A stretch of 64,000 nucleotides of DNA from SbD1 sp039679945 (GTDB lineage: Bacteria; Desulfobacterota; Syntrophobacteria; Syntrophobacterales; Syntrophobacteraceae). Every line of letters starts with the position of its first letter. The stretch's first letter is position 1. Shown piece after piece: positions 1 through 9,039 of this stretch. Below the pieces are notes generated by a model. That model was given only the letters and a program-made list of their open reading frames with translations, was not told the DNA's origin and ran no database searches. Location of the stretch: contig JBDKTY010000187.1 of assembly GCA_039679945.1 (NCBI GenBank), positions 1 through 64,000 of the forward strand, in the 5' to 3' direction. A program made the position numbers and the translations under genes.

Positions 1-2
1 AA

Positions 3-263
3 AGCGCCGTCTGTTACTCCGTGGAAAAGGTTGATGTCATAATAGGCGCCATTTCCATACTTGTCAGCAATGCCATGATGGGGGAAATCACCCCCGCCAT
101 GGCCCTGGCTGTTGGGAATTCCAAGGCAACCAAGCTTCTCCTGCCCTTGTCCACGGAACCGGTGACGGTTGTCGGAGTTGTTCATGATCCTTTGCCGCAT
201 CTGGTGGTCAAGCTGGTCAAAGAACACCTGCACGGTATCGTGTGGTACATAGAGACAACCTGA
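3..263 (+). CDS. DUF3842 family protein, C-terminal part (cut by window edge)
   Basis: The reading frame is open from the window edge to a TGA, giving about 86 residues without the true N-terminus. Visible features are a KVDVIIG stretch, a NAMMGEITPAMA segment and a LPHLV tail, which match the C-terminal half of small DUF3842 proteins as I remember them. The biochemical role of that family is unknown, and nothing here adds one. An internal GTG at 21 is in frame but is probably not the start, because the frame continues upstream of it. The 226 bases after the stop hold only a small hairpin (GTCGCC at 398-403 with GGCGAC at 408-413). No riboswitch or RNA gene was recognised there. Confidence 0.7.
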   Translation, partial: SAVCYSVEKVDVIIGAISILVSNAMMGEITPAMALAVGNSKATKLLLPLSTEPVTVVGVVHDPLPHLVVKLVKEHLHGIVWYIETT

Positions 264-489
264 AGCTTCGGAATGAATTGGTAAGAATAGTGTTTGCGGA
301 CAACCGGGAGGGGACCAAATCAGCCTGAGACTCGGGTGCGATCCCCCAAAGGCCTCTTTTGGAACAAGTCCTTAATCATAGCAGGCAACCTGAGTAAGTC
401 GCCAATCGGCGACGCCGGCATCCAGCGCGGGGTGCTTCGAGAGCCATTTCTCGGCGCAATGTCAGCTTTTCAGTGTGAACTCCCATAGT

Positions 490-1017
490 TCAGATCGTTG
501 CGTCGAGGATTTCCAGGTAGTGAATCGACGAAAGCTCAAGGGCGCTTTCGGGTAGAAAACCCCGCTGAAACAACGTCTTCTTAATTAAATTGATTGCCTT
601 TCTTATAGCGCTGCGCATCTGTGAGGAGATTGCAACACCTTCGGTTACCGCCGGCTCGATCCACAAGAACATTAAATCGTCAGGAAAAATCTCACTAAGA
701 CCGGCTCTGGCAAACCCGCCGCCAAGAGACCTTATTGACAAAGACTGGTCGGCGAACCAATGGAAGTTCCGTTGAAATGTGGGGTTGTCCCAGCAGTAGA
801 TGCTGCCCGGAGTACCGCCCATGCACACAGCCTGAACTATAACGGCAAATTCGCTGCCGCAGATGAAAGCCCCCGCATAGAAGGAAGCTTCGGCAAGGTA
901 AGTGGCATCGACATACTCCCCCAATGGTTCCTGTAATAGCGCGTCAACTACATAGCATCCCGCGCCGAGATCGCCGAGGGTGATGTTGCCAAGTCCAATG
1001 ACAGCCGCCTTTTTCAC
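490..1017 (-). CDS. hydrogenase maturation protease-like protein lacking metal ligands
   Basis: This 175-residue protein has the fold signature of the HyaD/HybD/HycI endopeptidases that clip the C-terminus of [NiFe]-hydrogenase large subunits. It opens with a GLGN-x4-D glycine loop (residues 8-16), and later has a VIVQAV strand and a GGTPGSIY turn. In E. coli HybD the nickel-sensing ligands are E16, D62 and H93. Here the first aligns with L17 and the second with Q62, and no histidine is evident at the third position. It may therefore be a non-proteolytic homologue or a diverged protease for another substrate. No hydrogenase genes lie nearby in the window. The ATG at 1017 is the first start in frame. 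Confidence 0.65.
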   Translation of the reverse strand: MKKAAVIGLGNITLGDLGAGCYVVDALLQEPLGEYVDATYLAEASFYAGAFICGSEFAVIVQAVCMGGTPGSIYCWDNPTFQRNFHWFADQSLSIRSLGGGFARAGLSEIFPDDLMFLWIEPAVTEGVAISSQMRSAIRKAINLIKKTLFQRGFLPESALELSSIHYLEILDATI

Positions 1018-1146
1018 TCATTCCTCCAGTTCATCAAGAAATTCGGGCGCCTGAAAGTCGGCACGAGTGCGGAAGATGGGAAAAGCCAGAATTAAAAACC
1101 GGGACAGGCATATTTTTCCTTAATGCCTTGATCCATGCCCGCACCC

Positions 1147-2157
1147 CTATCGCCACGCAAAGCCGGAGCATGTGCATTTTGAGCTCAGAAATGGGTTGCG
1201 GGCCTCCAGGTAGTTTACCACGTAGTCTCGAACGGATTCCTCCAGGGAGTGAAAGTTGAGCGGGTAGCCCTTGTGCCGCAGACGAGCCAGACCTGCTTCT
1301 GTCAGGTACTGATATTTGTCGCGCAATGCATCGGGCATGGGAACATATTCAATGCAAAGCGGTCGATTCAGGGTCGCAAAGATTGCCGCTACAAGGTCAT
1401 TCCACGTTCGGGCCTGTCCCGTGCCAAGATTGAAGAGACCATTAAACTCCCTGTGAACGAGAAGCCACCACATCACCTCGACACAATCTTTCACATAAAT
1501 AAAGTCGCGCTTCTGTTCTCCGTCCGCATAGTCTTCACGAGCGGACCGGAAGAGTCGCACCCTGCCCGTTTCGATTATCTGATGATATGCCTTGAAGACT
1601 ACGCTGGACATGTCAGCCTTGTGGTATTCATTTGGACCGAAGACATTAAAAAACTTCAGACCGGCAATTTTATCAAGCAGACCCGTGCGTTCGGCGTGCA
1701 AGTCAAAGACATGCTTTGAATATCCGTACATGTTCAAAGGTGAAAGCCCGTTAAGATCAACTTCATCGCTGAAGCCGGTAGCGCCGTCCCCATAGGTGGC
1801 GGCGCTACTGGCGTAAAGGAACCGAATATTGCGCGCAACTGCCCATTCCGCAAGGATTCGGGTGTAGCGGTAATTGTTCTCCATAAGGTAGTCGGCATCG
1901 CGCTCGGTCGTGGATGAACAGGCCCCCATGTGGACTACGGCGTCCGGGTTAAACGAAAGCGTGGCAGTCGTCACCTGTCGCAGAAAAGCGCTTTTTTCAA
2001 GATAATCGGAATAGTCCAGGCCAATGAGGTTTCGCCACTTCTCTGTTGTACTCAGCGAATCGACGACGAGGATGTCCTTGATGCCTTCCTGGTTCAACTT
2101 CCATATGAAAGCACTGCCAATAAAACCGGCGCCGCCGGTAACGATGATTTGTTTCAT
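1147..2157 (-). CDS. hldD: ADP-L-glycero-D-manno-heptose 6-epimerase
   Basis: This is an extended short-chain dehydrogenase/reductase that epimerises ADP-D-glycero-D-manno-heptose to the L-glycero form used in the lipopolysaccharide inner core. It acts in the cytoplasm with NADP. The Rossmann motif GGAGFIGSAF sits at residues 8-17, followed by DSLSTTEKWRNL, which is characteristic of HldD. The catalytic Tyr-Lys pair is in MYGYSKH, and the FFNVFGPNEYHK loop is diagnostic. The length of 336 aa is slightly above the usual 310-330. The start ATG has an AGGA about 9 nt upstream. It stands alone, without other heptose genes, which points to a Gram-negative envelope with heptose-containing core. Confidence 0.9.
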   Translation of the reverse strand: MKQIIVTGGAGFIGSAFIWKLNQEGIKDILVVDSLSTTEKWRNLIGLDYSDYLEKSAFLRQVTTATLSFNPDAVVHMGACSSTTERDADYLMENNYRYTRILAEWAVARNIRFLYASSAATYGDGATGFSDEVDLNGLSPLNMYGYSKHVFDLHAERTGLLDKIAGLKFFNVFGPNEYHKADMSSVVFKAYHQIIETGRVRLFRSAREDYADGEQKRDFIYVKDCVEVMWWLLVHREFNGLFNLGTGQARTWNDLVAAIFATLNRPLCIEYVPMPDALRDKYQYLTEAGLARLRHKGYPLNFHSLEESVRDYVVNYLEARNPFLSSKCTCSGFAWR

Positions 2158-2887
2158 TTGTGAGTTCCTGAAGAACGCGAGGAGAGTACGAGGCCGGCAC
2201 GTTAGGATGGCTCCCCATCACTTTCCGTCGCTATAGTTTGGATTTTTTGCCGCCGGCAAGCCTCGGGATTTAGCCGCCGCCCTCATTACGGCGCAATTGC
2301 CCCATGGACTCCCGGTGTACTCAATTGGGACAAGTGCTACAGATCGAGTTTTTACTTGAGACGGGGATTTTGCCCGGATGACTTTTGGGGTAGGCCCTGA
2401 AGCCGGCCAGGCGAAAATCCATGCGCCCCTTCACCCCGCTTCGCGCGGAGTGTCAGAGCCTGCATGGCTCTTTTGCCTTCTCGGCAACAGTGGATAGTGG
2501 AAAAAGTTAGAAAAGTACTGCCCGCGTATTCCGTGGATCTTCCCGCACATCTTCTCGATATGCTCTATTTTGCTCGTCACTTCTTTCTCGCTACCAATAA
2601 TCTGGCGTCAGGTCAAGATTTTTCCGGAGAATGCGAGAGATGACCGGGTGTTTGTTCGCCAGGCACTTTGGTAGAAGAAAAGATGCACGTCTTCCACACA
2701 TAACCAGGCCTTTTTCCCATTATCGGTGGGTCTGGCGGCGTTTCTTTTCGCTGGCTTATCGCGCATGTCCGGCATTATGATTCTGGCATGATAGATGCTC
2801 TTGAGGGTTTGAGGGCAAGACTTCCAGTCCCGGCAACCGGAGCTGGAGCGAGATCAGATACTATCCCTTGCCCGTGGGGGGTATATC
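2158..2887. other. 730-bp intergenic region upstream of the sensor kinase
   Basis: No convincing coding frame was found. Reading both strands gives only short, interrupted frames with no family resemblance. The main feature is a -24/-12 promoter at 2784-2799, listed separately. There is a GCCAGGCA match at 2658-2665 to the core of the palindromes upstream of cstA, but it lacks the inverted-repeat symmetry and may be chance. Confidence 0.4.
2784..2799 (+). promoter_or_regulatory. sigma-54 (-24/-12) promoter for the sensor kinase operon
   Basis: TGGCAT, five bases, then ATGCT places GG and GC exactly 12 nt apart, as required for RpoN. The predicted transcript start near 2811 lies 77 nt before the kinase ATG. 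The bases after the -12 element (CTTGAGGGT) closely resemble those at the cstA promoter (CCTCAGGGT, after the same ATGCT), suggesting co-regulation. Confidence 0.6.
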
Positions 2888-5209
2888 ATGGAAAAGGAAC
2901 TTTCCGGACTTACACCTAGTCCCATCAAGATTTGTATTCTCTACACTATTATAGCCGGACTCTGGATTCTGCTTTCAGACTATGCGGTTTCAGCATTGTT
3001 TACTGACCCTCGAATGATCCGATGGGTCGCGAGCCTCAAGGGCCTGCTGTTCATTTTCGCGACGGCCTGTGTTCTTTTCCGGCTCATGCATCGTCACTGC
3101 AGCGTGATCGACGATTCAAAATCCTCCCTGCGCAAGGTGAGCCGGGCACTCAGGACGCTGAGAGGCTGCGACCAGGCGCTCGTTCGCGCGGAAGACGAAC
3201 ATGGACTGATGGAGGAGGTATGCCGCATGATAGTTGAAATTGGCGGCTACCGCCTTGCATGGGTCGGATTTGCCGAGCGGGACGAACAAAAGACTATCCA
3301 GCCCGTGGCCCAGTGGGGGTACGAAAAGGACTACCTCGAAAAGCTCATCCTGTCATGGGCCGACACGGAAAGTGGAAGAGGCCCCACCGCCATGGCTATC
3401 CGTACCGGCGTCCCGTGCGTTGTGCAGAATATCATGACAAATCCGGAAAACACGTTCTGGCGCGCCGAGGCGCTCGGTCACAATTTCGCCTCAACCGTCT
3501 CTCTTCCGCTCTCCGATGAGGACGGGACATTTGGCGCGCTTGGAATCTATGCCGAAGAACCCGATGCCTTCGATACCGAGGAACTCGACCTGCTCAAGGA
3601 ACTGGCCGATGATCTGTCATACGGCATCAGGACCCTGAGGCTCAAAGCTCAGCGCGAACTGGGCGAGAAAGAACGTATGCTCCTTGCAACCGCGTGCGAA
3701 CAGCTCAAAGAGGGAGTCGCCGTGTTGGATAACGAGGGTGCGATCCAGTATCTCAATCTGACGCTTGAGCGTATCAGCGGATACGACCGAAAGACGGTAA
3801 CCGGCGGGAATGTTCGTGAATTGGGAAAGAACCCCGATACTGGAAAGATCTTCGCGTGCATGGCGGATGCCATGGCCCGCCACACGGCGTGGAGCGGTCG
3901 TTTCACCGCGGGAGTGGGAAGAAACGGCTCGTCTTTTGAAATCGAGATGAGTGTTTCACCGTTGCGGGACAATGCCGGGACCATAACGAACTATGTTTTT
4001 GTCAGCCGGGATGTATCGCAGGAAGAACGACTTGAAAAGCAACTGCGGCAGTCGCAAAAGATGGAGGCCCTCGGGACGCTTGCCGGAGGCATTGCGCACG
4101 ATTTCAACAATATTCTGGGTGCGATTATATCATGCACGGAATTTGCGCTGGAGGATGCTCCTGAGGGGAGTCCGACTCGGGAAGACCTGGAACATGTGTT
4201 GAAGGCCAGTTATCGTGGCAAAAACCTGATTAAGCAGATTCTGACATTCAGCCGGCGCGGCGAGCAGGAGCGTCAGCCTGTCCAAATTGGACCGCTGATT
4301 AAAGAATGCCTGAAATTTCTTCGGGCCTCTCTGCCCGCGAGCATGGAAATCCGGCAAAATATATCCGCCGAATCCGGTATGATCCTGGCTGATCCAACAC
4401 AGATCCATCAGGTTATTATGAATCTGTGCACCAACGCGGCGCATGCCATGCGAGATAAGGGCGGCTTATTGGACGTGAGTCTGTCCGAGGTAAACGTCGA
4501 TCCCTCGGCCGAATACGCGCGGGATGGAGTAACAGGCCCATGCATGAGATTGGCGGTCGCTGATACGGGACACGGCATGGACCAAAAGACTTTGGAGAGG
4601 ATTTTCGACCCGTTCTTTACTACAAAAAAACGTGGGGAGGGGACGGGGCTGGGCCTTTCGGTGGTGCATGGAATCGTGACAAATCATGGGGGCGGCATTC
4701 ACGTCTACAGCGAGCCGGGAAGAGGAACGACCTTCGAAGTCTTTCTGCCGCTTATCGAGCGGTCCGGCGAATTGCCGGAAGCCCGTAATGGGACCGCTGT
4801 TCCCAGGGGGACCGAACGGATCATGTTTGTGGATGATGAAGAAGATCTCGTGTATGCCGGGAGAAAGGTATTGAAACGGCTTGGCTACGATCCCGTGGTG
4901 TTTCAAAACAGCATGGAAGCCCTTGAAGCTTTTCGCGCTCATCCGGACCAGTTTGATATGATTATCACGGACCAGAGCATGCCCCACATGACGGGCGCTG
5001 AATTGGCGCGGGAGGCGTTGCATATCCGCCCCGGGATACCAATAATTCTCTGCAGCGGATTCAGCCCGGATACGGGTGAGAGCTTCGCGCGCCAGGAAGC
5101 GCGGGAGATCGGTATTCGGGAAGTGCTGATGAAGCCATTCGGAAATGTCGAACTGGCCGGCGTCATTCGAACGATCCTGGACGAAGAGGCCTCGCAAAAG
5201 AGCAATTAA
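2888..5209 (+). CDS. hybrid sensor histidine kinase (TM-GAF-PAS-HisKA-HATPase-REC)
   Basis: This is a 773-aa membrane sensor. Two hydrophobic segments lie at roughly residues 15-35 and 45-65; the first carries an LWILLSD stretch common in this sensor class. A GAF domain (about 100-250) and a PAS domain (about 265-385) follow. The dimerisation helix has the phospho-accepting H404 in GGIAHDFNN. The ATPase domain shows NLCTNAAHAM, DTGHGM, FDPFFTTK and GTGLGLS. A C-terminal receiver has D695 in IITDQSMP. It overlaps the next gene by one base (TAATG), so the two are translationally coupled and likely form a pair. The ligand is unknown. The cstA-type transporter downstream suggests a carbon compound such as pyruvate, which is inference. 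Confidence 0.9.
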   Translation: MEKELSGLTPSPIKICILYTIIAGLWILLSDYAVSALFTDPRMIRWVASLKGLLFIFATACVLFRLMHRHCSVIDDSKSSLRKVSRALRTLRGCDQALVRAEDEHGLMEEVCRMIVEIGGYRLAWVGFAERDEQKTIQPVAQWGYEKDYLEKLILSWADTESGRGPTAMAIRTGVPCVVQNIMTNPENTFWRAEALGHNFASTVSLPLSDEDGTFGALGIYAEEPDAFDTEELDLLKELADDLSYGIRTLRLKAQRELGEKERMLLATACEQLKEGVAVLDNEGAIQYLNLTLERISGYDRKTVTGGNVRELGKNPDTGKIFACMADAMARHTAWSGRFTAGVGRNGSSFEIEMSVSPLRDNAGTITNYVFVSRDVSQEERLEKQLRQSQKMEALGTLAGGIAHDFNNILGAIISCTEFALEDAPEGSPTREDLEHVLKASYRGKNLIKQILTFSRRGEQERQPVQIGPLIKECLKFLRASLPASMEIRQNISAESGMILADPTQIHQVIMNLCTNAAHAMRDKGGLLDVSLSEVNVDPSAEYARDGVTGPCMRLAVADTGHGMDQKTLERIFDPFFTTKKRGEGTGLGLSVVHGIVTNHGGGIHVYSEPGRGTTFEVFLPLIERSGELPEARNGTAVPRGTERIMFVDDEEDLVYAGRKVLKRLGYDPVVFQNSMEALEAFRAHPDQFDMIITDQSMPHMTGAELAREALHIRPGIPIILCSGFSPDTGESFARQEAREIGIREVLMKPFGNVELAGVIRTILDEEASQKSN

Positions 5210-6618
5210 TGGCAAGAATTCTCATTATTGATGATGACGAATCCATGTGCTATGCGCTCTCGCGTATCGTCAGCCGCATGGGACACTCCGCGGCCTGCGC
5301 CAACACCATTTCGGAAGGTCTGGATATGGCGGCCGGCGGGGATATCGACGTTGTCTACCTTGATGTCCGAATGCCCGACGGAAACGGATTGGAGGCGCTG
5401 CCGAAGGTGCGGGGCGGACCCTCATCACCGGAGGTTATTATCATTACCGGCTTTGGTGATCCGGACGGCGCGGAGATGGCGATCAAGAGCGGGGCCTGGG
5501 ACTACATAGAAAAGGGCTGCTCCAGCAAGGAGATGAGCCTCCCTCTGCTTCGCGCGCTGGAGTACCGCAAGGAAAAGAAAGTTGCGGCGGCTAAAAGCAT
5601 AATCTCGCTCAAACGCGAGGAAATCATAGGCGGCAGCCCTGAACTGGGGGCTTGTCTTGATTTGCTCGCGCAGGCGGCGGCAACCGATGCCAACGTGTTG
5701 ATATCCGGCGAGACCGGTACAGGCAAGGAACTTTTCGCCCGCGCGATTCACCGGAACAGTTCGCGGGCCGAGGGAGCCTTTGTGGTGGTTGATTGCGCCA
5801 CCCTCCCGGAAACCCTGGTGGAAAGCGTGCTCTTCGGTCATGAAAAAGGATCATTCACGGGAGCGGAGAAAGCTCAGGAGGGACTCATCCGCCAGGCCGG
5901 AGGCGGAACGCTATTCCTTGACGAGGTTGGTGAACTTCCTTTCAGCACTCAAAAAGCTTTCCTGCGGGTTCTTCAGGAACATCGCTTTCGCCCTGTTGGG
6001 AGCAGAAGAGAAATCGAAAGTGATTTCAGGCTCATTGCCGCGACAAACCGCAACCTTGACCAAATGGCGCAAAACATTCAGTTCCGGGAGGACCTGCTGT
6101 TTCGATTAAAAACGTTCGTGATCGAAGTGCCGCCTTTGCGGGAGCGCACCGAAGATATAAAGGAGCTTGCCAGGTATCATATCGACCGGTTCTGCGAAAG
6201 GAATGGATTAACGCCGAAGGGTTTCTCCCCGGAATTTATCGACACCCTCAAGGCCTACCATTGGCCGGGAAATGTTCGAGAACTCGTCAACGCACTGGAT
6301 CGTGCTGTCACGGCGGCCCATTTCGAGGCGACACTTTTCCCGAAACACTTGCCCCTGGATATTCGGATCCGAAAGGCCCGGGCCGTGGTCGTCCACAAAG
6401 GGCCAGTGGAGAACGCCGCTGAAACAGGTCCCATGCCTGGGACTTTACCCAGGATACAGGATTTTCGGGAAATGGCCTATGTCCAGGCGGAGAAGCACTA
6501 CCTGGAGGACCTGATGACGCTCTGCGAGGGAAATGTAAAAGAAGCCTGCCGTATCGCGGGAATCTCCCAATCCCGTCTCTATGCGCTGCTGCAAAAGTAT
6601 AATATCCGCGTGTCCTGA
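5209..6618 (+). CDS. sigma-54-dependent response regulator (NtrC family)
   Basis: This 469-aa transcription activator has a receiver domain with phospho-site D52 (VVYLDVRMP) and an AAA+ domain with Walker A GETGTGKE from residue 167. The sigma-54 contact loop GSFTGA is at 214-219, Walker B-like GGTLFLDEVGEL follows, and there is an arginine-rich sensor region. A Fis-type helix-turn-helix ends the protein (VKEACRIAGISQSRLYALLQ). Its start codon overlaps the kinase stop. It is the obvious candidate to bind the two palindromes at 6832-6890 and activate the promoter at 7029. The interdomain linker before the helix-turn-helix (about 390-420) is poorly conserved. Confidence 0.93.
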   Translation: MARILIIDDDESMCYALSRIVSRMGHSAACANTISEGLDMAAGGDIDVVYLDVRMPDGNGLEALPKVRGGPSSPEVIIITGFGDPDGAEMAIKSGAWDYIEKGCSSKEMSLPLLRALEYRKEKKVAAAKSIISLKREEIIGGSPELGACLDLLAQAAATDANVLISGETGTGKELFARAIHRNSSRAEGAFVVVDCATLPETLVESVLFGHEKGSFTGAEKAQEGLIRQAGGGTLFLDEVGELPFSTQKAFLRVLQEHRFRPVGSRREIESDFRLIAATNRNLDQMAQNIQFREDLLFRLKTFVIEVPPLRERTEDIKELARYHIDRFCERNGLTPKGFSPEFIDTLKAYHWPGNVRELVNALDRAVTAAHFEATLFPKHLPLDIRIRKARAVVVHKGPVENAAETGPMPGTLPRIQDFREMAYVQAEKHYLEDLMTLCEGNVKEACRIAGISQSRLYALLQKYNIRVS

Positions 6619-6831
6619 CAGGTCCACCCGTTGTTTCATGCCAGGTTGGGTTCAAGATGGTATCGAGAGATGCTTTCTAAAAACGCGCGGAGCCACGCCC
6701 CCCGGCCCCCCCTTTCGCCGCCATGCGGCTCGTTATGGCAGAGCTTCGTGATAGGCGGGGGAATCATTCACCCGCTCTTTTGAGCTTAAAAACCAATATC
6801 TTGAAGGCAACTGCTTCAGATTACCCCGCCC

Positions 6832-6852
6832 AAATCCTGTCCGGCAGGAAAA
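6832..6852. promoter_or_regulatory. activator binding site 1 (imperfect 21-bp palindrome)
   Basis: The first of two related inverted repeats upstream of cstA. It has the core TCCTG-N5-CAGGA and differs from site 2 at five of 21 positions. It lies about 190 bp upstream of the -12 element, a normal enhancer distance for an NtrC-type activator. Confidence 0.65.
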
Positions 6853-6869
6853 CTCCCGTGCGGCTGGAA

Positions 6870-6890
6870 TTTTCCTGCCTGGCAGGAAAA
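6870..6890. promoter_or_regulatory. activator binding site 2 (perfect 21-bp palindrome)
   Basis: Arm TTTTCCTGCC, one central T, then the exact reverse complement GGCAGGAAAA. Its centre is 38 bp from that of site 1. Tandem operators of this kind upstream of a -24/-12 promoter are typical binding sites for dimers of sigma-54 activators. The adjacent regulator at 5209-6618 is the likely ligand (inference). Confidence 0.75.
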
Positions 6891-7028
6891 TTTGGCTATT
6901 CGGTCCGGCGCCTCGCCAGTACTTCTTCCATAAATCCGGTATAGATCCGGCGCTATCCATCCCCGCGAAATCAATCAATACCGTCAATCCCGCCGCGCAC
7001 GGGTTTTTCTGGTTTCGGCCGATGAGGT

Positions 7029-7044
7029 TGGCACATGTGATGCT
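7029..7044 (+). promoter_or_regulatory. sigma-54 (-24/-12) promoter for cstA
   Basis: TGGCAC, five bases, ATGCT. It matches the RpoN consensus except for A instead of T at the first base of the -12 box, with GG to GC spacing of exactly 12. The transcript would begin near 7056, leaving a leader of about 100 nt before the cstA ATG. Confidence 0.75.
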
Positions 7045-7154
7045 CCTCAGGGTATTCAGTCCGGCGTGGGGAAACAATGGGCGCGAATCGAACAAAGATA
7101 CCGGAATAGAGAAACAAGTCAGAAGATTCCGGCTCAGTTAAAAGGAGATTTCAA

Positions 7155-8966
7155 ATGAATGCCCTGACCCTGGTTTTCGTATCATTGTGTGTTTTTGCGT
7201 TAGGCTACAGATTCTACGGCTTGTTCATAGCCAACAAAGTACTGGGGTTGAACACGGAGAGGGCTACCCCCGCGGTTAAAATGGCTGACGGTATCGATTA
7301 TGTAAAAACAAATAAATATGTGCTCTTCGGACACCATTTCGCGGCAATCGCGGCGGCCGGTCCACTTTTAGGACCGGTCCTGGCCGCGCAATTCGGGTAT
7401 CTGCCCGGCGCGCTTTGGATTCTTATCGGCGCCGTGATGGCTGGAGCGGTGCACGACATGATCGTGCTGTTTGCCTCGGTACGGCATAAAGGGCAGGGGC
7501 TCGCCAAAATCGCCGAAAATGAGATCGGAAAATTCACGGGAACTGTTGCCTCGGTGGCAATTATGTTCATCCTGATCCTGACTCTGGCGGGATTGTCCAT
7601 CGCGGTGGTTAATGCAATGTTCTCGAGTGCGTGGGGGACCTTCATCGTCTTCGCCACAATCCCGATAGCCATAATAATGGGGCTTTACCTGCATGTGTGG
7701 CGTATAGGAGACGTTAAGGGAGCAAGCGTAATCGGCGTGGTATTGCTGGCCGCGGCTGTTTTCTCCGGGCCGTACATCGTTGCCAGTCCGACACTCTCCG
7801 CAATCTTTAATCTCTCCAAAAGGCAGATTTCGGTCATCATCCCGATCTATGGCTTCCTGGCCTCGGTTCTGCCCGTTTGGCTGCTTTTGTGCCCCCGTGA
7901 CTACCTTTCGACTTATCTCAAAATCGGAACCATAGCCACGCTGGCAGCAGGCATCTTCTTCCTGAGGCCGACTCTTCTGATGGCCCCGACGACTCAGTTT
8001 ATCCATGGCGGGGGGCCGATTATACCGGGTTCCGTGGTTCCTTTCGTCTTTATCACGATTGCCTGCGGTGCATTGTCGGGATTCCACGCAATTATCGGTA
8101 CCGGCACGACGCCGAAGATGATCGGCAATGAGAAGGATGTGCTGTTCATAGGGTACGGCGCAATGCTCGTTGAAGGCTTCGTGGCTATTATGGCCCTGGT
8201 CGCGGCCTGCGTGCTCGTGCCGGCCGATTATTTCGCGATCAACACAGCACCGGCGGTATTCGCGAAACTTGGAATGGTACCCGTCAATCTGGCCGAACTC
8301 TCCCGGGAGGTCGGAGAGCAGGTCCAGGGAAGACCTGGCGGCGCAGTCTCCCTGGCAGTCGGCATGGCCTACATCTTCTCGGCGATTCCGGCCATGAAAG
8401 GGCTTATGGCCTACTGGTATCACTTCGCCATCATGTTCGAGGCGGTCTTCATCCTGACTGCCGTTGATACCGGCACAAGGGTTGGGAGGTTCTTCCTCCA
8501 GGAAATGATAGGGCGGGTGTTTCCAAAGTTCATGGAAAAAGGCTGGGTCCCGGGAATCTTAACAACCAGCTTCATCTTCACTTTCGCGTGGGGGTACCTG
8601 GTCTATACCGGTGATATTACAACCATCTGGCCTCTGTTCGGAATGAGTAACCAACTGCTTGCTTCTTGCGGCCTCATCATCGGTACCACCATAATCATAA
8701 GGATCGGCAAAGCCCGCTATGCCTGGATCACCGGCATCCCCGGGCTCTTCATGACAATTATCACGCTATGGGCCGGCTATGAGAATATCGCGTACAATTA
8801 TCTGCCAAAAAGTGAATACCTGCTGGCGGTACTCTCCATTTTTATCATGGCGCTGATGGTGGTGGTGTTTTTCGGAGCGTTCAAGCGGTCGTATGAACTT
8901 CTTCAGGTAAAGACCACGGTTGTGGACCGCTATGGACTGAAGGTGCTTGAAACAGTACAGGAATAA
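7155..8966 (+). CDS. cstA: CstA-family carbon starvation/pyruvate transporter
   Basis: This 603-aa polytopic inner-membrane protein has about 16-18 hydrophobic segments. Family signatures are the N-terminal YRFYGLFIANKVLGL, FGHHFAAIAAAGPLLGPVLAAQ and FHAIIGTGTTPKMI. CstA and its paralogue BtsT take up peptides or pyruvate by proton symport in E. coli, so uptake of a small carboxylate is likely here; the substrate is inferred. An AAAGGAG sits at good spacing before ATG 7155. At 603 aa it is closer to shorter CstA proteins than to the roughly 700-aa E. coli form. A sigma-54 promoter and two activator palindromes precede it, and the kinase/regulator pair lies immediately upstream. Confidence 0.9.
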   Translation: MNALTLVFVSLCVFALGYRFYGLFIANKVLGLNTERATPAVKMADGIDYVKTNKYVLFGHHFAAIAAAGPLLGPVLAAQFGYLPGALWILIGAVMAGAVHDMIVLFASVRHKGQGLAKIAENEIGKFTGTVASVAIMFILILTLAGLSIAVVNAMFSSAWGTFIVFATIPIAIIMGLYLHVWRIGDVKGASVIGVVLLAAAVFSGPYIVASPTLSAIFNLSKRQISVIIPIYGFLASVLPVWLLLCPRDYLSTYLKIGTIATLAAGIFFLRPTLLMAPTTQFIHGGGPIIPGSVVPFVFITIACGALSGFHAIIGTGTTPKMIGNEKDVLFIGYGAMLVEGFVAIMALVAACVLVPADYFAINTAPAVFAKLGMVPVNLAELSREVGEQVQGRPGGAVSLAVGMAYIFSAIPAMKGLMAYWYHFAIMFEAVFILTAVDTGTRVGRFFLQEMIGRVFPKFMEKGWVPGILTTSFIFTFAWGYLVYTGDITTIWPLFGMSNQLLASCGLIIGTTIIIRIGKARYAWITGIPGLFMTIITLWAGYENIAYNYLPKSEYLLAVLSIFIMALMVVVFFGAFKRSYELLQVKTTVVDRYGLKVLETVQE

Positions 8967-9004
8967 ACCACCACCGATTCCCTCGGTGGCCCCGGAGAAC
9001 TGAA

Positions 9005-9039
9005 ACAAAGGCGCGCTGACATTCGTCAGGCGCCTTTGT
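9005..9039 (+). terminator. stem-loop terminator after cstA
   Basis: ACAAAGGCGC (9005-9014) pairs with GCGCCTTTGT (9030-9039), with a further CTGAC/GTCAG inside and one bulged base. The U-tract is poor, so strength is uncertain. Confidence 0.6.

Noticed and set aside
264..489. Possible riboswitch or small RNA after the DUF3842 gene
   Set aside because: Only a 6-bp hairpin was seen, with no match to a known RNA core.
2500..2760. Possible degraded gene on the minus strand upstream of the kinase
   Set aside because: Short readable stretches are broken by stops and match no family.
7368..8423. Long open frame antisense to cstA
   Set aside because: Mirrors the codon pattern of the transporter gene, is rich in charged low-complexity residues and shows no family motif.
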